Position numbers and translations under genes: made by a program. Source: Frankia nepalensis (lineage in GTDB: Bacteria > Actinomycetota > Actinomycetes > Frankiales > Frankiaceae). Taken from it: 64,000 nucleotides of DNA. The stretch spans positions 18,279 to 82,278 of the forward strand of contig NZ_JADWYU010000084.1 of assembly GCF_016786325.1 (NCBI RefSeq), written 5' to 3'. The notes beneath the pieces were generated by a model. That model ran no database searches, was not told the DNA's origin, and saw nothing but the letters and a program-made list of their open reading frames with translations. Shown in pieces: positions 9,266 through 18,150 of the stretch; within the stretch, counting starts at the first letter, position 1; the number at the start of each line of letters is the position of its first letter.

Positions 9266-10663
9266 CTAGCCGGCCTCGGCCGCGGGCCCCGCCGCGTCGT
9301 CGCCGGGGCTCTCCGGATCGACGTCGCGCCTCGACGGCTGGGGACGCCCGGCGGCCGCGGCCCGGTCGCCAGCGCCGGCCCCGTCACCAGCGCCGGCCAC
9401 GTCACCGCGGCCGGCCCTGTCACGGTCGCCGGCCCTGTCACTGGCGACGGCGCTGTCACCGGCGACGGAGTCCCGTTCCCGGCTGGCACGAAGCTTCGCC
9501 TCGGCGGCGACGGCGGCCGCCGACTCGCGCAGGGCCTGCTCCGTGTAGTCGCTGAGCATCCAGGAGCGCCGCGGGGTGGACGCGTCCTGGATCTCGACCA
9601 GGCCGGCGCGGACCATCCGGAACAGCGCCCGGCGCGCCTCCGTCTTGGAGACGGCGAGCATCTGGGCGACGTCCTCGGTCCGCAGCCGCGGCTGGCGGCG
9701 CATCCGGGTGATGATCTGCAGCTCGGGCAGCGACAGCGGCCGGCCGATCAGCTCGTGGCTGAGCACGAAGCGGGCGAAGCCCAGGTCCGGGCGCCCGCCG
9801 GGGAGCACCACGACGACGGCGTGGTCGCCGCTGCGGCCGTGGTCCGGCGGAGCATGCCCGTGGCGCAGCTGCTCGCGCCAGATGTGGCTGACGCCCCGGC
9901 CGGTGCGCTCGACGAGACCGGCCCGGCGGAACGCGTCGGCGAGCAGCGGGTTGCGCGGGCTCGGCGGGGCCGTCAGCAGCGACTCGACGGTGATCCCGGC
10001 CGGCAGCCCGGACGGATTGGAGACGACGATCTGGTCCGTCGTCCACTGCACGTGCACCGCGCCGGGGGCGGTGTAGTCACGGTGGATGAGGGCGTTGGCC
10101 AGCGCCTCGCGAAACGCGCTCTCCGAGTACACCGGCACCCGCATGCGGACCAGGTCGAAGCGGACCTCCCGCATCGGGTTCAGCGCCCGGAAACGGGCCA
10201 GGAACTCCTCGACGAGCCGCAGCAGCGGCCACCGCAGGAACATGTTGGTCCCGGTCGCCAGCCTGTCCACCCGGTCGAAGACCTGGATCGCGGCCTCATG
10301 GGTGGGCACGTGCCGGCGCAGCGCCTGCGGCCGCCCGAACAACAGCAGCCCGGCGAGCAGGACCTCCACGCGTTCCGGGCCGGACGCGCCGACACCGTCC
10401 GCGTCGGCGGCGCCCGCGGCGGGCACGACGCGCACGACGCCCAGCTCGGTCGCGAGCGCGAGGTCGCCCAGGCTGGCGAGCCGCTGGTCGGCCTTCTCCC
10501 TGGCCGCGCCGACGAGCCGGCGCAGCCGGTCGAACTCGACCGGGTCGAGATCATCCCAGGTCGCGCCGGGCACCACCCGGCCGGTGACGTCCACCGTGCC
10601 GGTCACCGGCACGCTCCCGGCGGCCAAACCAGACGTGTCCCCAGCGCTTCGCACAACCAACAT
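9266..10663 (-). CDS. GHKL ATPase-like / winged-helix regulator (COG2865-like)
   Basis: 465 residues. The middle (about 160-260) carries the GHKL-ATPase-like (HATPase_c_4) core seen in RecG-like regulators of COG2865: FREALANALIHRDY, QIVVSNPSGLPAG and RNPLLADAFRRAGLVERTGRG. A winged-helix segment follows (about 320-375, LRTEDVAQMLAVSKTEARRA). The N-terminal AlbA_2/Schlafen domain that usually opens this family is absent. The last 65 residues are a low-complexity Ala/Gly/Asp/Arg tail encoded by imperfect repeats. It probably acts as a nucleotide-responsive transcription factor for the surrounding purine genes (inference from position). Confidence 0.7.
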   Translation of the reverse strand: MLVVRSAGDTSGLAAGSVPVTGTVDVTGRVVPGATWDDLDPVEFDRLRRLVGAAREKADQRLASLGDLALATELGVVRVVPAAGAADADGVGASGPERVEVLLAGLLLFGRPQALRRHVPTHEAAIQVFDRVDRLATGTNMFLRWPLLRLVEEFLARFRALNPMREVRFDLVRMRVPVYSESAFREALANALIHRDYTAPGAVHVQWTTDQIVVSNPSGLPAGITVESLLTAPPSPRNPLLADAFRRAGLVERTGRGVSHIWREQLRHGHAPPDHGRSGDHAVVVVLPGGRPDLGFARFVLSHELIGRPLSLPELQIITRMRRQPRLRTEDVAQMLAVSKTEARRALFRMVRAGLVEIQDASTPRRSWMLSDYTEQALRESAAAVAAEAKLRASRERDSVAGDSAVASDRAGDRDRAGRGDVAGAGDGAGAGDRAAAAGRPQPSRRDVDPESPGDDAAGPAAEAG

Positions 10664-10714
10664 CGTAGGGACGAGAGGGTTCGCGCGCGGCCACTCCCGG
10701 TTGTCAGATTGCGG

Positions 10715-11824
10715 CTATCCCGCCACCGGGCGACGACCGGCCACGGACGAACCACCGGAAACGACTTCAACCGGGGTGAAGCCGGGGTGGCGGGGATAGC
10801 GGCCGGCGCGGGTGACGAACGCGGCGAGCACCCGGCGCAGCGCCACCCCGGCGGCGTCCGCCCGGATGCTGACCTCCTCGGCCAGCTCCCCGTCGCCGCT
10901 GATCAGCGGCAGGCCGTCGATGGTGAACCGCTCCTGCAGGGCGAGGTCCTCGTCGAGGACGGCCTGCTCGAAGCGGGCCGCCGCGGCGAGGCGCGCGGGG
11001 TCGGCGCCGAGGTCGTCGCGCAGCAGCCGGGTGTAGACGCGCGTCGCGCCGTCGTCCTCGGGCTGCAGACAGAAGTGGATCGTGTTGGTGATGCAGGCGT
11101 CCGGGTACTCCATCCGCAGCCGCAGCATGAACGGCGGCCGGAACACGTACGTCGACACCCGTCGCTGGACGAGTGGGCGCAGCCCGGCGGCGACCCCGGG
11201 GTCCTCCGGGTTCGCGACCTCCTGCTCCATCGTGACGCGGAACCCGTCACCGTCGGCCTCGACCCGGTAGGGCGGTACGACCATGTCCTCGCCGGCGCCG
11301 ATGGTCGCGGAGTGCACGAACGGGAAGTGCGCGGTGTCGAGGAAGTTGTCGGCGAGCAGTCCCGCGGCGGCGGTGGTGCGCGCCGGGTCCAGCCACACCG
11401 AGTCGAAGGTGTCGTCCGTCTCCTCCGGCAGATCCATGATTTCGGAGAACGGCTCGTCCGGCGCGAGCCAGATCAGCCCGTGGCGTTCGGTGACCCCCCA
11501 GGCCCGCCTGGCCCGGGCGCGGCGTGGTGCCGGGACCCCCGGCCCCAGCGCCGGCACCGCCACGCAGTTGCCGTCGCTGGCGAACCGCCAGCCGTGGTAC
11601 GGGCAGACGAGCGTCGCGCCCTCGACCTTGCCGGCCGACAGCGGCGCGAGCCGGTGCGGGCAGCGATCCTCGAAGGCGGTGAGCACGCCGTCCGGGCGGG
11701 CGAGCACCCAGGGCTCGCCGAGGAGGCGCACCCCGAGCGGCCCGTCGCCGAGCTCGGTGGACAGCGCCACCGGATGCCAGCCGTGCCGCAGCGCTGGATC
11801 CGTGTTCGTCATACGGCGCGACAC
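10715..11824 (-). CDS. Rieske non-haem iron oxygenase, alpha subunit type
   Basis: An oxygenase of about 369 residues. Counting from the GTG at 11824, the Rieske [2Fe-2S] ligands are C55/H57 and C74/H77 (RCPHR, CPYHGW), and the mononuclear iron site is D163-x2-H166-x4-H171 (NFLDTAHFPFVH). The GTG at 11824 has AGGAGG 9 nt upstream; an ATG at 11845 or 11812 is possible but fits that site less well. The family includes vanillate demethylases and methylxanthine N-demethylases. Transcribed away from xanthine dehydrogenase inside a purine island, it may oxidise or demethylate a purine; no reductase gene is adjacent. The substrate is inference. Confidence 0.88.
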   Translation of the reverse strand: MSRRMTNTDPALRHGWHPVALSTELGDGPLGVRLLGEPWVLARPDGVLTAFEDRCPHRLAPLSAGKVEGATLVCPYHGWRFASDGNCVAVPALGPGVPAPRRARARRAWGVTERHGLIWLAPDEPFSEIMDLPEETDDTFDSVWLDPARTTAAAGLLADNFLDTAHFPFVHSATIGAGEDMVVPPYRVEADGDGFRVTMEQEVANPEDPGVAAGLRPLVQRRVSTYVFRPPFMLRLRMEYPDACITNTIHFCLQPEDDGATRVYTRLLRDDLGADPARLAAAARFEQAVLDEDLALQERFTIDGLPLISGDGELAEEVSIRADAAGVALRRVLAAFVTRAGRYPRHPGFTPVEVVSGGSSVAGRRPVAG

Positions 11825-11894
11825 GCCTGCCCGCCTCCTACTCATCCGGTTCAGGTGCCATCCGGTTCGGCCGTCCGGCTCGCGCGATGTTCCC

Positions 11895-11970
11895 GGGCCT
11901 GGTGCTCGCGGGCCATGGTGCTCGCGGGCCTGGGTGTCCTGGGCCTGGGTGCCCTGGGCCTGGATGTTCC
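11895..11970. repeat. 15-16 bp minisatellite in a divergent promoter gap
   Basis: Five degenerate units start at 11895, 11910, 11926, 11941 and 11956, each opening GGGCC(T/A)GG. The array lies in the 633-bp gap (11825-12457) between the Rieske gene and the xanthine dehydrogenase operon. Otherwise I see no gene or clear promoter in the gap; open frames in it are arginine/proline-rich composition artefacts. Confidence 0.75.
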
Positions 11971-12457
11971 CGGGCTTCGGACGGGCTCGTGCCGCCCGCC
12001 GTCCGGGCCCCGTGGCCGCGCCATCGCGGCTACGGTCCGTAGACCCGGTTCGTCAGTCGCCCCGCACATCATCCACCGTTCCACGCCGGGACCGTCCGGT
12101 TTCGGGAATCCGTGACGTAACCCGCTGTGAGTAGCCGCCGCGGCCGGGCCGCGCGGGTCCCAGGGCTGGCCGGGCGGCGCGTCCCGGCGCCGTCCCCAGT
12201 GAGGTACGCGGCGGACAACACGCTCGTAACCTGCGGGTCCTATGGTCGACGGGCGGTCGCGCGGCTGGTCGCGCGACCCGCGCCGTTTCACCGGCCGTGC
12301 CTGGCACGGCCGCGACGGCCAGGTCCGTCGGGCCCGGCGGCGCGCCGCGCCGTGGGCGTGGCCGACCGCTCCCGGCGGCGCGTCCCGACGCCTCCGGCGG
12401 CGTGGCCCGAGGCCATCGGCGGTATTGACGGTGAGTGACAGGCGGGAGGCAGGCCAG

Positions 12458-13381
12458 GTGACAGGCACCACTGCCGCGCTGCATCGGCCGGGCACGGTCG
12501 GCGAGGCGACGCGGGTGCTCGCCGAGCTGGGCGACGCGGACCTGCTCGCGGGCGGCACGGACCTCGTCCCGGCGTTGCGCGCGGGTACCCGCCGGCCGCG
12601 GGCGATCGTCGCGTTGCGCCGCGTCCTCGAGCTGCGTACCCGCGGCGTCGGGGCGGACGGAATCGTCGTCGGCGCCGGGGTGACCTACGCCGAGCTCGCG
12701 GGCTGGGCGCCCGCCCCCGGCCTCGCGGCGACCGCCCGGGCGGTCGGCTCGGCGCAGATCCGCAACGCCGGCACGGTCGGCGGCGCGCTCGGCTCGGCGA
12801 ACCCGCGCGGTGACCTGCTCACCTTCCTCACCGCCGCGGACGCCCAGGTGCTGACCTGCTCGGCCCGCCGCGGTCCGCGTACCGTGCCGCTGCCCGACTT
12901 CCTGCTGGCGGGCCGTCGCCGGGGCGAGCTGGTGACCGCGGTGCGCATCCCGCCGACTCACGGCCCCCAGGTCTTCCTGAAGATCGGCGGCCGGCAGGCG
13001 GCGTACCCGGCGCTGGTGTCGTGCGCGCTGGTCGTCGACCGGGCCGACGGCCGGGTCGGCTGCGCGTTCGGCGGCGTCGCCGCCACCCCGCCGCGCGCGC
13101 GGGCCGCCGAACAGTTCGCCCTGGCCGAGATCGACTGGTCGGCCGTCCCCACCGGTGCCCGGGCGCAGGCCCTCGCGCGCAGGTTCGGTGAGCTGGTCAC
13201 CGAGGCGGCCCGCTCCGCCGCGGCGCAGCTGCCGGAAGGGCCGCGCGACCCGGCCGACTACCGCTGGCACGCCGTCGGGGTGCTGGCCGCCCGGGCGCTC
13301 GCCCGGTGCCTGGCGGCGCCGGCCGGGGCCGAGGGACCCGCGGCCGAGGGCCGCGGCGGCGGGACCGTGGCGGGCTCGTGA
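12458..13381 (+). CDS. Xanthine dehydrogenase, FAD-binding subunit
   Basis: Middle (FAD) subunit of a three-part molybdenum hydroxylase, 307 residues. The FAD pyrophosphate-binding motif is ADLLAGGTDLVPALRAG (near residue 30) and the second FAD motif is IRNAGTVGGALGSANPRGD. The C-terminal CO-dehydrogenase flavoprotein domain follows. The GTG at 12458 has GGGAGG 8 nt upstream; longer frames are possible but run into arginine-rich sequence. First of the genes FAD - 2Fe2S - Mo subunit - allantoinase, closely spaced or overlapping. It passes electrons from the Fe-S centres to the acceptor in hypoxanthine/xanthine oxidation to urate. Confidence 0.9.
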   Translation: MTGTTAALHRPGTVGEATRVLAELGDADLLAGGTDLVPALRAGTRRPRAIVALRRVLELRTRGVGADGIVVGAGVTYAELAGWAPAPGLAATARAVGSAQIRNAGTVGGALGSANPRGDLLTFLTAADAQVLTCSARRGPRTVPLPDFLLAGRRRGELVTAVRIPPTHGPQVFLKIGGRQAAYPALVSCALVVDRADGRVGCAFGGVAATPPRARAAEQFALAEIDWSAVPTGARAQALARRFGELVTEAARSAAAQLPEGPRDPADYRWHAVGVLAARALARCLAAPAGAEGPAAEGRGGGTVAGS

Positions 13382-13403
13382 GGCTCGTGAGGGAGGGGAG
13401 CTG

Positions 13404-14096
13404 GTGACGGTCGCGGGAACGGGCCAGGACGGGACGGCCGGAACGGTTGGGACGGCCGGGACGGTCGGGACGGCTGGGACGGGGAGGGCCTCGGGTCCGG
13501 TCGTCCGGCGGGTGCTCGCCGGCGGCGCTGGTCCCGGTGCGGGTGACGACGGGTACCCGGGCGCCGACGCGGGCCCGCTGGCCGGCGTGTACCGCCTTCT
13601 CGTGGACGGCACCCTGCGCACGGTCGACGGAGCCTGGCTGGGCGAGTCGCTGCTGACCGTGCTGCGCGAGCGCCTCGGGGTCACCAGCGTGAAGGACGGC
13701 TGCGAGCAGGGCCGCTGCGGGTCCTGCTCGGTGCTGCTCGACGGGAAGCTGGTCACCGCCTGCACCGTGCTCGCCGCCGACGCCGCCGACTCCCGGGTGA
13801 CGACGCTCGCGGGCCTGCCGGACGACGGCCTCGCGCCCGCCGTCCAGGCGGCCTTCCTGCGCCACGGGGCCGTGCAGTGCGGCTTCTGCTCGCCCGGCTT
13901 CGTCGTCGCCGTCACCGACCTGCTGGGCCGGCGGCCGGACGCGGACGAGCACGAGGTCCGCGAGGCGCTCGCGGGCAACATCTGCCGCTGCACCGGCTAT
14001 GGCCGGATCGTCGCGGCCGTCCGGGCCGTCCAGGAGGACCTGGCGGGGCAGGCCGGGCGGCCCGGCGAGGCGGCTCCCGGGGAGGAGGCGTCATGA
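13404..14096 (+). CDS. Xanthine dehydrogenase, [2Fe-2S] subunit
   Basis: Iron-sulfur subunit, 230 residues from the GTG at 13404 (GGGAGGGGAG upstream). The plant-ferredoxin-type cluster ligands are C100, C105, C108 and C120; the second cluster uses C159, C162, C194 and C196 (CGFC ... CRC). All are present. Homologues are usually about 160 residues. The extra N-terminus (about 60 residues) is Gly/Thr/Ala/Val-rich and is partly encoded by a 9-bp tandem repeat at 13431-13484. Its last bases overlap the ATG of the molybdenum subunit. Confidence 0.92.
   Translation: MTVAGTGQDGTAGTVGTAGTVGTAGTGRASGPVVRRVLAGGAGPGAGDDGYPGADAGPLAGVYRLLVDGTLRTVDGAWLGESLLTVLRERLGVTSVKDGCEQGRCGSCSVLLDGKLVTACTVLAADAADSRVTTLAGLPDDGLAPAVQAAFLRHGAVQCGFCSPGFVVAVTDLLGRRPDADEHEVREALAGNICRCTGYGRIVAAVRAVQEDLAGQAGRPGEAAPGEEAS
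13431..13484 (+). repeat. 9-bp in-frame repeat, 6 copies
   Basis: Six units of consensus GGGACGGCC lie in frame within the Fe-S subunit gene and encode a GTA/GTV series at residues 10-27. The unit length is a multiple of three, so copy-number change would keep the frame. Confidence 0.85.
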
Positions 14097-16549
14097 CGGC
14101 CGCGCTGCCCGAGCCGGGGCGCGCCGGGATCGGCGCGTCCAGCCTGCGCCCCGACGGCCCGGCCAAGGTGACCGGCACCTTCCCGTACGCGGGCGACCTG
14201 GCGCTGCCCGGGATGCTGCACGCCCGCACGCTGCGCAGCCCCCATCCGCGCGCCCGGATCGTCGGGATCGACACCTCGGCCGCGCTCCGGGTCCCCGGGG
14301 TGGCCGCCGTCGTCACCGCCGCCGACGTCCCGGGGGTCGCGACGTACGGGCTGATCGGGCTCGACCAGCCGGTCTTCGCGGCCACCGAGGCCCGCTATGC
14401 CGGCGAGCCGGTGGCCGCCGTCGCCGCCGTCGACGCCCGCGCCGCCCGGCGGGCGCTCGCGGCGATCCAGGTCGACTACGAGCCGCTGCCCCCGGTCACC
14501 GACCCCGAGGCGGCGATGGCGCCAGGAGCCGCGCCGCTGCACCCGGACAGCCCCGGCTACGGCCCGGGCGGTGACCACGCCGGCTCCGGCCACCCCAACA
14601 TCTACCGGCAGATCGACATCCGCCACGGCGACGACCCGGACCTGGTCGGCGACGTCGTCGTCGAGGACACCTACGTCTTCGGCATGCAGGACCAGGCGTT
14701 CCTCGCGCCGGAGGCCGCGCTGATCACCCCCGCGGCCGACGGCGGCATCGACATGGTGACCGCCACCCAGTGGCTGCACTCCGACCGGGAGCAGATCGCC
14801 GCGTGTCTCGGGCTGCCGGAGGAGCTGACGCGGCTCACCCTGGGCGGCGTCGGCGGCGCGTTCGGCGGGCGCGAGGACGTCACCCTGCAGATCCACGGCG
14901 CGCTGCTGGCGCTGGCCACCGGCGCGCCGGTGCGGATCGCCTACGACCGGGTCGAGAGCTTCCTCGGCCACCCGCACCGCCACCCGGCGCGGATGTGGTT
15001 CCGGCACTCGGCGACCAGGGACGGCGAGCTGGTGGCGGTGCAGGCCAGGGTCATCCTGGACGGTGGGGCGTACGCGTCGAGCTCGGTGGCCGTGATCGGC
15101 AACGCGGTCACCCACGCCGCCGGGCCCTACCGGGTGCGGGCCGCCCACCTCTACGGCGCCTCCGTGCGGACGAACAACCCGCCCTGTGGCGCGATGCGCG
15201 GCTTCGGGGTGCCGCAGGTGACCTTCGGGCACGAGGCGCAGATGGACCGGCTCGCCGACGCGCTCGGGATGGACCCGGTCGAGCTGCGGGCCCGCAACGC
15301 GCTGAAAGCCGGCGACGTCCTGCCGATGGGCGTGCCGATCCCCGGCCCGATGCCGGCCCGCGAGCTGGTCGAGCTGGTCGCCGCCCGCCCGCTGCCGCCG
15401 CCGCTCGACCCGGCGAGCCCCGGCGTCGCCAGCGGCCTCGCGCTGCCCGGCGGCCGGCCGGCCGGCGCCGACCCCGCCCGGGTGCGCCGGGGGGTCGGCT
15501 ACGCGCTCGGCATCAAGAACCTGCTGTTCTCCGAGGGCGCCGACGACTCCTCGGCCGCGCGGGCGCGCCTGGAGCTCGGGCCCGACGGCGTCCCGCGGGC
15601 CTGGCTGCACACCGCGTGCGCCGAGGTCGGGCAGGGGTTCGTCACGATCGCCGGGCAGATCGCGCGCACCGAGCTCGCCGTCGAACAGATCGTGCTCGCC
15701 CCGGCGGACACCGCCGTCGGCAGTGCCGGCTCCACCAGCGCCTCCCGCCAGACCTGGATGAGCGGCGGCGCGGTGCGCGGCGCGTGCGCCGCGGTCGCCG
15801 ACCGGCTGCTCGCCCGGGTGGCGCGCGCGCTGGGCCTGCCGCCGTCGGTCGTCGAGGCGCCCCGCCGGGTGCTCAGCCTGCGGGACGGGGAGATCATCGG
15901 GCCCGAGGTCGGCGCGCGGATCCCGCTCGCCGAGGCGCTGGCCGACGGGCCGGTGGAGGCGGAGTACACCCACCACCACCGGCGCACCGAGCGGCTCGAC
16001 GAGCGTGGCCAGGGGGACGCGCACGTCGCCTACGCCGCCGCGGCGCACCGCGCGGTCGTCGACGTCGACCTCGACCTGGGGCTGGTCCGGGTGGTGTCGC
16101 TGGCGCTCGCGCAGGACTGCGGGACCGTGCTCAACCCGCTGTCGCTGACCGGCCAGGTCGAGGGCGGCACCGCGCAGGGCCTGGGCCTCGCGGTGATGGA
16201 GGAGCTGGTGACCGTCGACGGTGTCGTCGTCAACCCGACCTTCCACGACTACCTGCTGCCGACCATCGCCGACGTGCCCGATCTGGACTTCGTCGCCGTC
16301 ACCTACCCGCAGCTGGACGCGCCGTACGGGGTCAAGGGGGTCGGCGAGGCGCCGACCGGCACCGCGACGCCGGCGATCGTGGCGGCGATCCGCGCCGCGG
16401 TCGGCCGCGACCTGCGCCGCGTCCCGGTCCGCCCGGCGGATCTGGTGATGCCCGGCCCGACCGCCTCCGCGGGCGCCGCGAGCCCTGGCGGGGCCGAGAC
16501 GATCGGAGAGGCCGAGACGATCGGAGGGGAGGACGGCCATGCCGGCTGA
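14093..16549 (+). CDS. Xanthine dehydrogenase, molybdopterin-binding subunit
   Basis: Catalytic molybdenum subunit, 818 residues. It starts at the ATG at 14093, which overlaps the stop of the Fe-S gene (ATGA). It shows the substrate-access domain near the N-terminus, the molybdopterin motifs GGVGGAFGGRED (about residue 256) and GAMRGFGVPQ (about 365), and GQVEGGTAQGLG. The conserved catalytic glutamate of the family is E752 in GVKGVGEAPTG. The C-terminus has a small repeat (AETIGEAETIGG) beyond the family's usual end. Xanthine is the likely substrate because allantoinase, allantoicase and HIU hydrolase genes are linked. Confidence 0.93.
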   Translation: MTAALPEPGRAGIGASSLRPDGPAKVTGTFPYAGDLALPGMLHARTLRSPHPRARIVGIDTSAALRVPGVAAVVTAADVPGVATYGLIGLDQPVFAATEARYAGEPVAAVAAVDARAARRALAAIQVDYEPLPPVTDPEAAMAPGAAPLHPDSPGYGPGGDHAGSGHPNIYRQIDIRHGDDPDLVGDVVVEDTYVFGMQDQAFLAPEAALITPAADGGIDMVTATQWLHSDREQIAACLGLPEELTRLTLGGVGGAFGGREDVTLQIHGALLALATGAPVRIAYDRVESFLGHPHRHPARMWFRHSATRDGELVAVQARVILDGGAYASSSVAVIGNAVTHAAGPYRVRAAHLYGASVRTNNPPCGAMRGFGVPQVTFGHEAQMDRLADALGMDPVELRARNALKAGDVLPMGVPIPGPMPARELVELVAARPLPPPLDPASPGVASGLALPGGRPAGADPARVRRGVGYALGIKNLLFSEGADDSSAARARLELGPDGVPRAWLHTACAEVGQGFVTIAGQIARTELAVEQIVLAPADTAVGSAGSTSASRQTWMSGGAVRGACAAVADRLLARVARALGLPPSVVEAPRRVLSLRDGEIIGPEVGARIPLAEALADGPVEAEYTHHHRRTERLDERGQGDAHVAYAAAAHRAVVDVDLDLGLVRVVSLALAQDCGTVLNPLSLTGQVEGGTAQGLGLAVMEELVTVDGVVVNPTFHDYLLPTIADVPDLDFVAVTYPQLDAPYGVKGVGEAPTGTATPAIVAAIRAAVGRDLRRVPVRPADLVMPGPTASAGAASPGGAETIGEAETIGGEDGHAG

Positions 16550-17933
16550 GCGGTCCGCGGCGGCACCGAAGCGGCCGAAGGCGTGGGAGCCGCCGGAGCG
16601 GGTCGAGGTCGTCCGTTCCCGCCGGGTGGTCACCCCGGGCGGGGTGATCGCCGCCGCCGTGCACGTGGCGGGTGGGCGGATCGCCGCGATCACCGCTCCG
16701 GACGAGGTCGGCCCGGACGCGGCCGTCACCGACCTGGGCGACCTCGCGCTGCTGCCCGGCGCCGTCGACGCGCACGTGCACGTCAACGAGCCGGGCCGCA
16801 CCCACTGGGAGGGTTTCGCCACCGCCACCAGGGCCGCGGCCGCCGGCGGCGTGACGACGATCATCGACATGCCGCTGAACTCGATCCCGCCGACCACGTC
16901 GGTCGCGGCGCTCGAGGCCAAGCGGGCCGTGGCCGCCGGGCAGATCTCGGTGGACGTCGGCTTCTGGGGCGGCATCATCGGCGCCGACGCGACGAGCGTC
17001 CGTGACCTCGCCGAGCTGCACGACGCCGGCGTGTTCGGGTTCAAGGCGTTCCTCGCGCCGTCCGGCGTCGAGGAGTTCCCGCACGTGTCGATGGAGGCGC
17101 TCGCCGCGGCCGCGCGACACACCGCGCGCCTGGGCGCGCTCACCGTCGTCCACGCCGAGTCACCGTCCGTCCTGGACGCCGCGCCGGCCGCCGCCGGGCG
17201 CGCGTTCGCGAGCTGGCTGCGGTCCCGGCCGCCGGCGGCCGAGACCGAGGCGGTCGCCGCGCTCGCGGCGCTCGCCGGCGCCACCGGTGCCCGGCTGCAC
17301 GTGCTGCACCTGGCGGCGGCCGAGGCGCTCGACGACGTGCTCGCCGCCCGTGACGCGGGGCTGCCACTGACCGTCGAGACCTGCCCGCACTACCTCAGCT
17401 TCACCGCCGAGGAGGTCCCGGACGGCGCGACCGAGTTCAAGTGCGCGCCGCCGATCCGGGAGCGCGCCAACCTGGAACGCCTGTGGGACGGCCTCGTCGA
17501 GGGGCTGTTCGTCGGGGTCGTCTCCGATCACTCGCCCGCGAGCCCCGACGTCAAGTCGGTCGACACCGGCGACTTCGGCACCGCCTGGGGTGGCATCGCC
17601 TCCGTCCAGCTCGGCCCGCGCGCGGTGTGGACCGGAGCGCGCGCGCGTTCGGCCGGCCTCGCCGACCTTGCCCGCTGGGTGGCGACCGGGCCAGCCGACC
17701 ATGCCGGGCTCGCCCACAAGGGCCGGATCGCGGTGGGCGCCGACGCGGATCTCGTGGTGTTCGACCCGGAAAGTTCATCTGTGGTGGACGCCGCAGCCCT
17801 GGCCCACCGCCACCCGCTGACCCCCTACGCTGGACGGACGCTGGACGGCGTGGTCCACGCGACGTACCTGCGCGGCCGACGGATCGACGGTGACCGCCCG
17901 CCACGCGGTCAGCTCCTGAGCCGAAGCGGGTAG
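16539..17933 (+). CDS. allB: Allantoinase
   Basis: Cyclic amidohydrolase that opens allantoin to allantoate, 464 residues. Metal ligands are H79 and H81 (DAHVHVNEPG), the carboxylated lysine K169 (GFKAFL), histidines in VVHAES and VLHLA, and the aspartate in VSDHSP. The NEPGRTHWEGF signature is allantoinase-type rather than dihydroorotase-type. The ATG lies inside the end of the molybdenum-subunit gene (11-bp overlap), so translation is probably coupled. The first 20 residues are a variable basic extension. Confidence 0.95.
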   Translation: MPAERSAAAPKRPKAWEPPERVEVVRSRRVVTPGGVIAAAVHVAGGRIAAITAPDEVGPDAAVTDLGDLALLPGAVDAHVHVNEPGRTHWEGFATATRAAAAGGVTTIIDMPLNSIPPTTSVAALEAKRAVAAGQISVDVGFWGGIIGADATSVRDLAELHDAGVFGFKAFLAPSGVEEFPHVSMEALAAAARHTARLGALTVVHAESPSVLDAAPAAAGRAFASWLRSRPPAAETEAVAALAALAGATGARLHVLHLAAAEALDDVLAARDAGLPLTVETCPHYLSFTAEEVPDGATEFKCAPPIRERANLERLWDGLVEGLFVGVVSDHSPASPDVKSVDTGDFGTAWGGIASVQLGPRAVWTGARARSAGLADLARWVATGPADHAGLAHKGRIAVGADADLVVFDPESSSVVDAAALAHRHPLTPYAGRTLDGVVHATYLRGRRIDGDRPPRGQLLSRSG

Positions 17934-18150
17934 TCCTGTTCCGTGAAGGCCCCGCCGATCCGCGCCAGCAGTCCGGGCGGGGGGTTCCTCGGGGTGGCCA
18001 TCCGGCGGCCGCGAGGACTGCGTGGAGCGGGCCCGGACTCCTTGGCACCAAGCATCGCTCGACCGAGGGGGATGAACCCGGCAGTGTCCGGACCTGACGG
18101 TCCGCCCACTGACCGCCAGGTTCCCGATCTACTGGGAGGAAGTGCCTCGG

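Noticed and set aside
6283-9489. 1068-residue open frame on the minus strand
   Set aside because: It runs antisense to the transporter permease and deaminase-like genes, is arginine/proline-rich and lacks any motif. Long antisense frames are expected at this GC content.
13997-17284. 1095-residue minus-strand frame opposite xanthine dehydrogenase and allantoinase
   Set aside because: It is a composition shadow of clearly conserved plus-strand genes.
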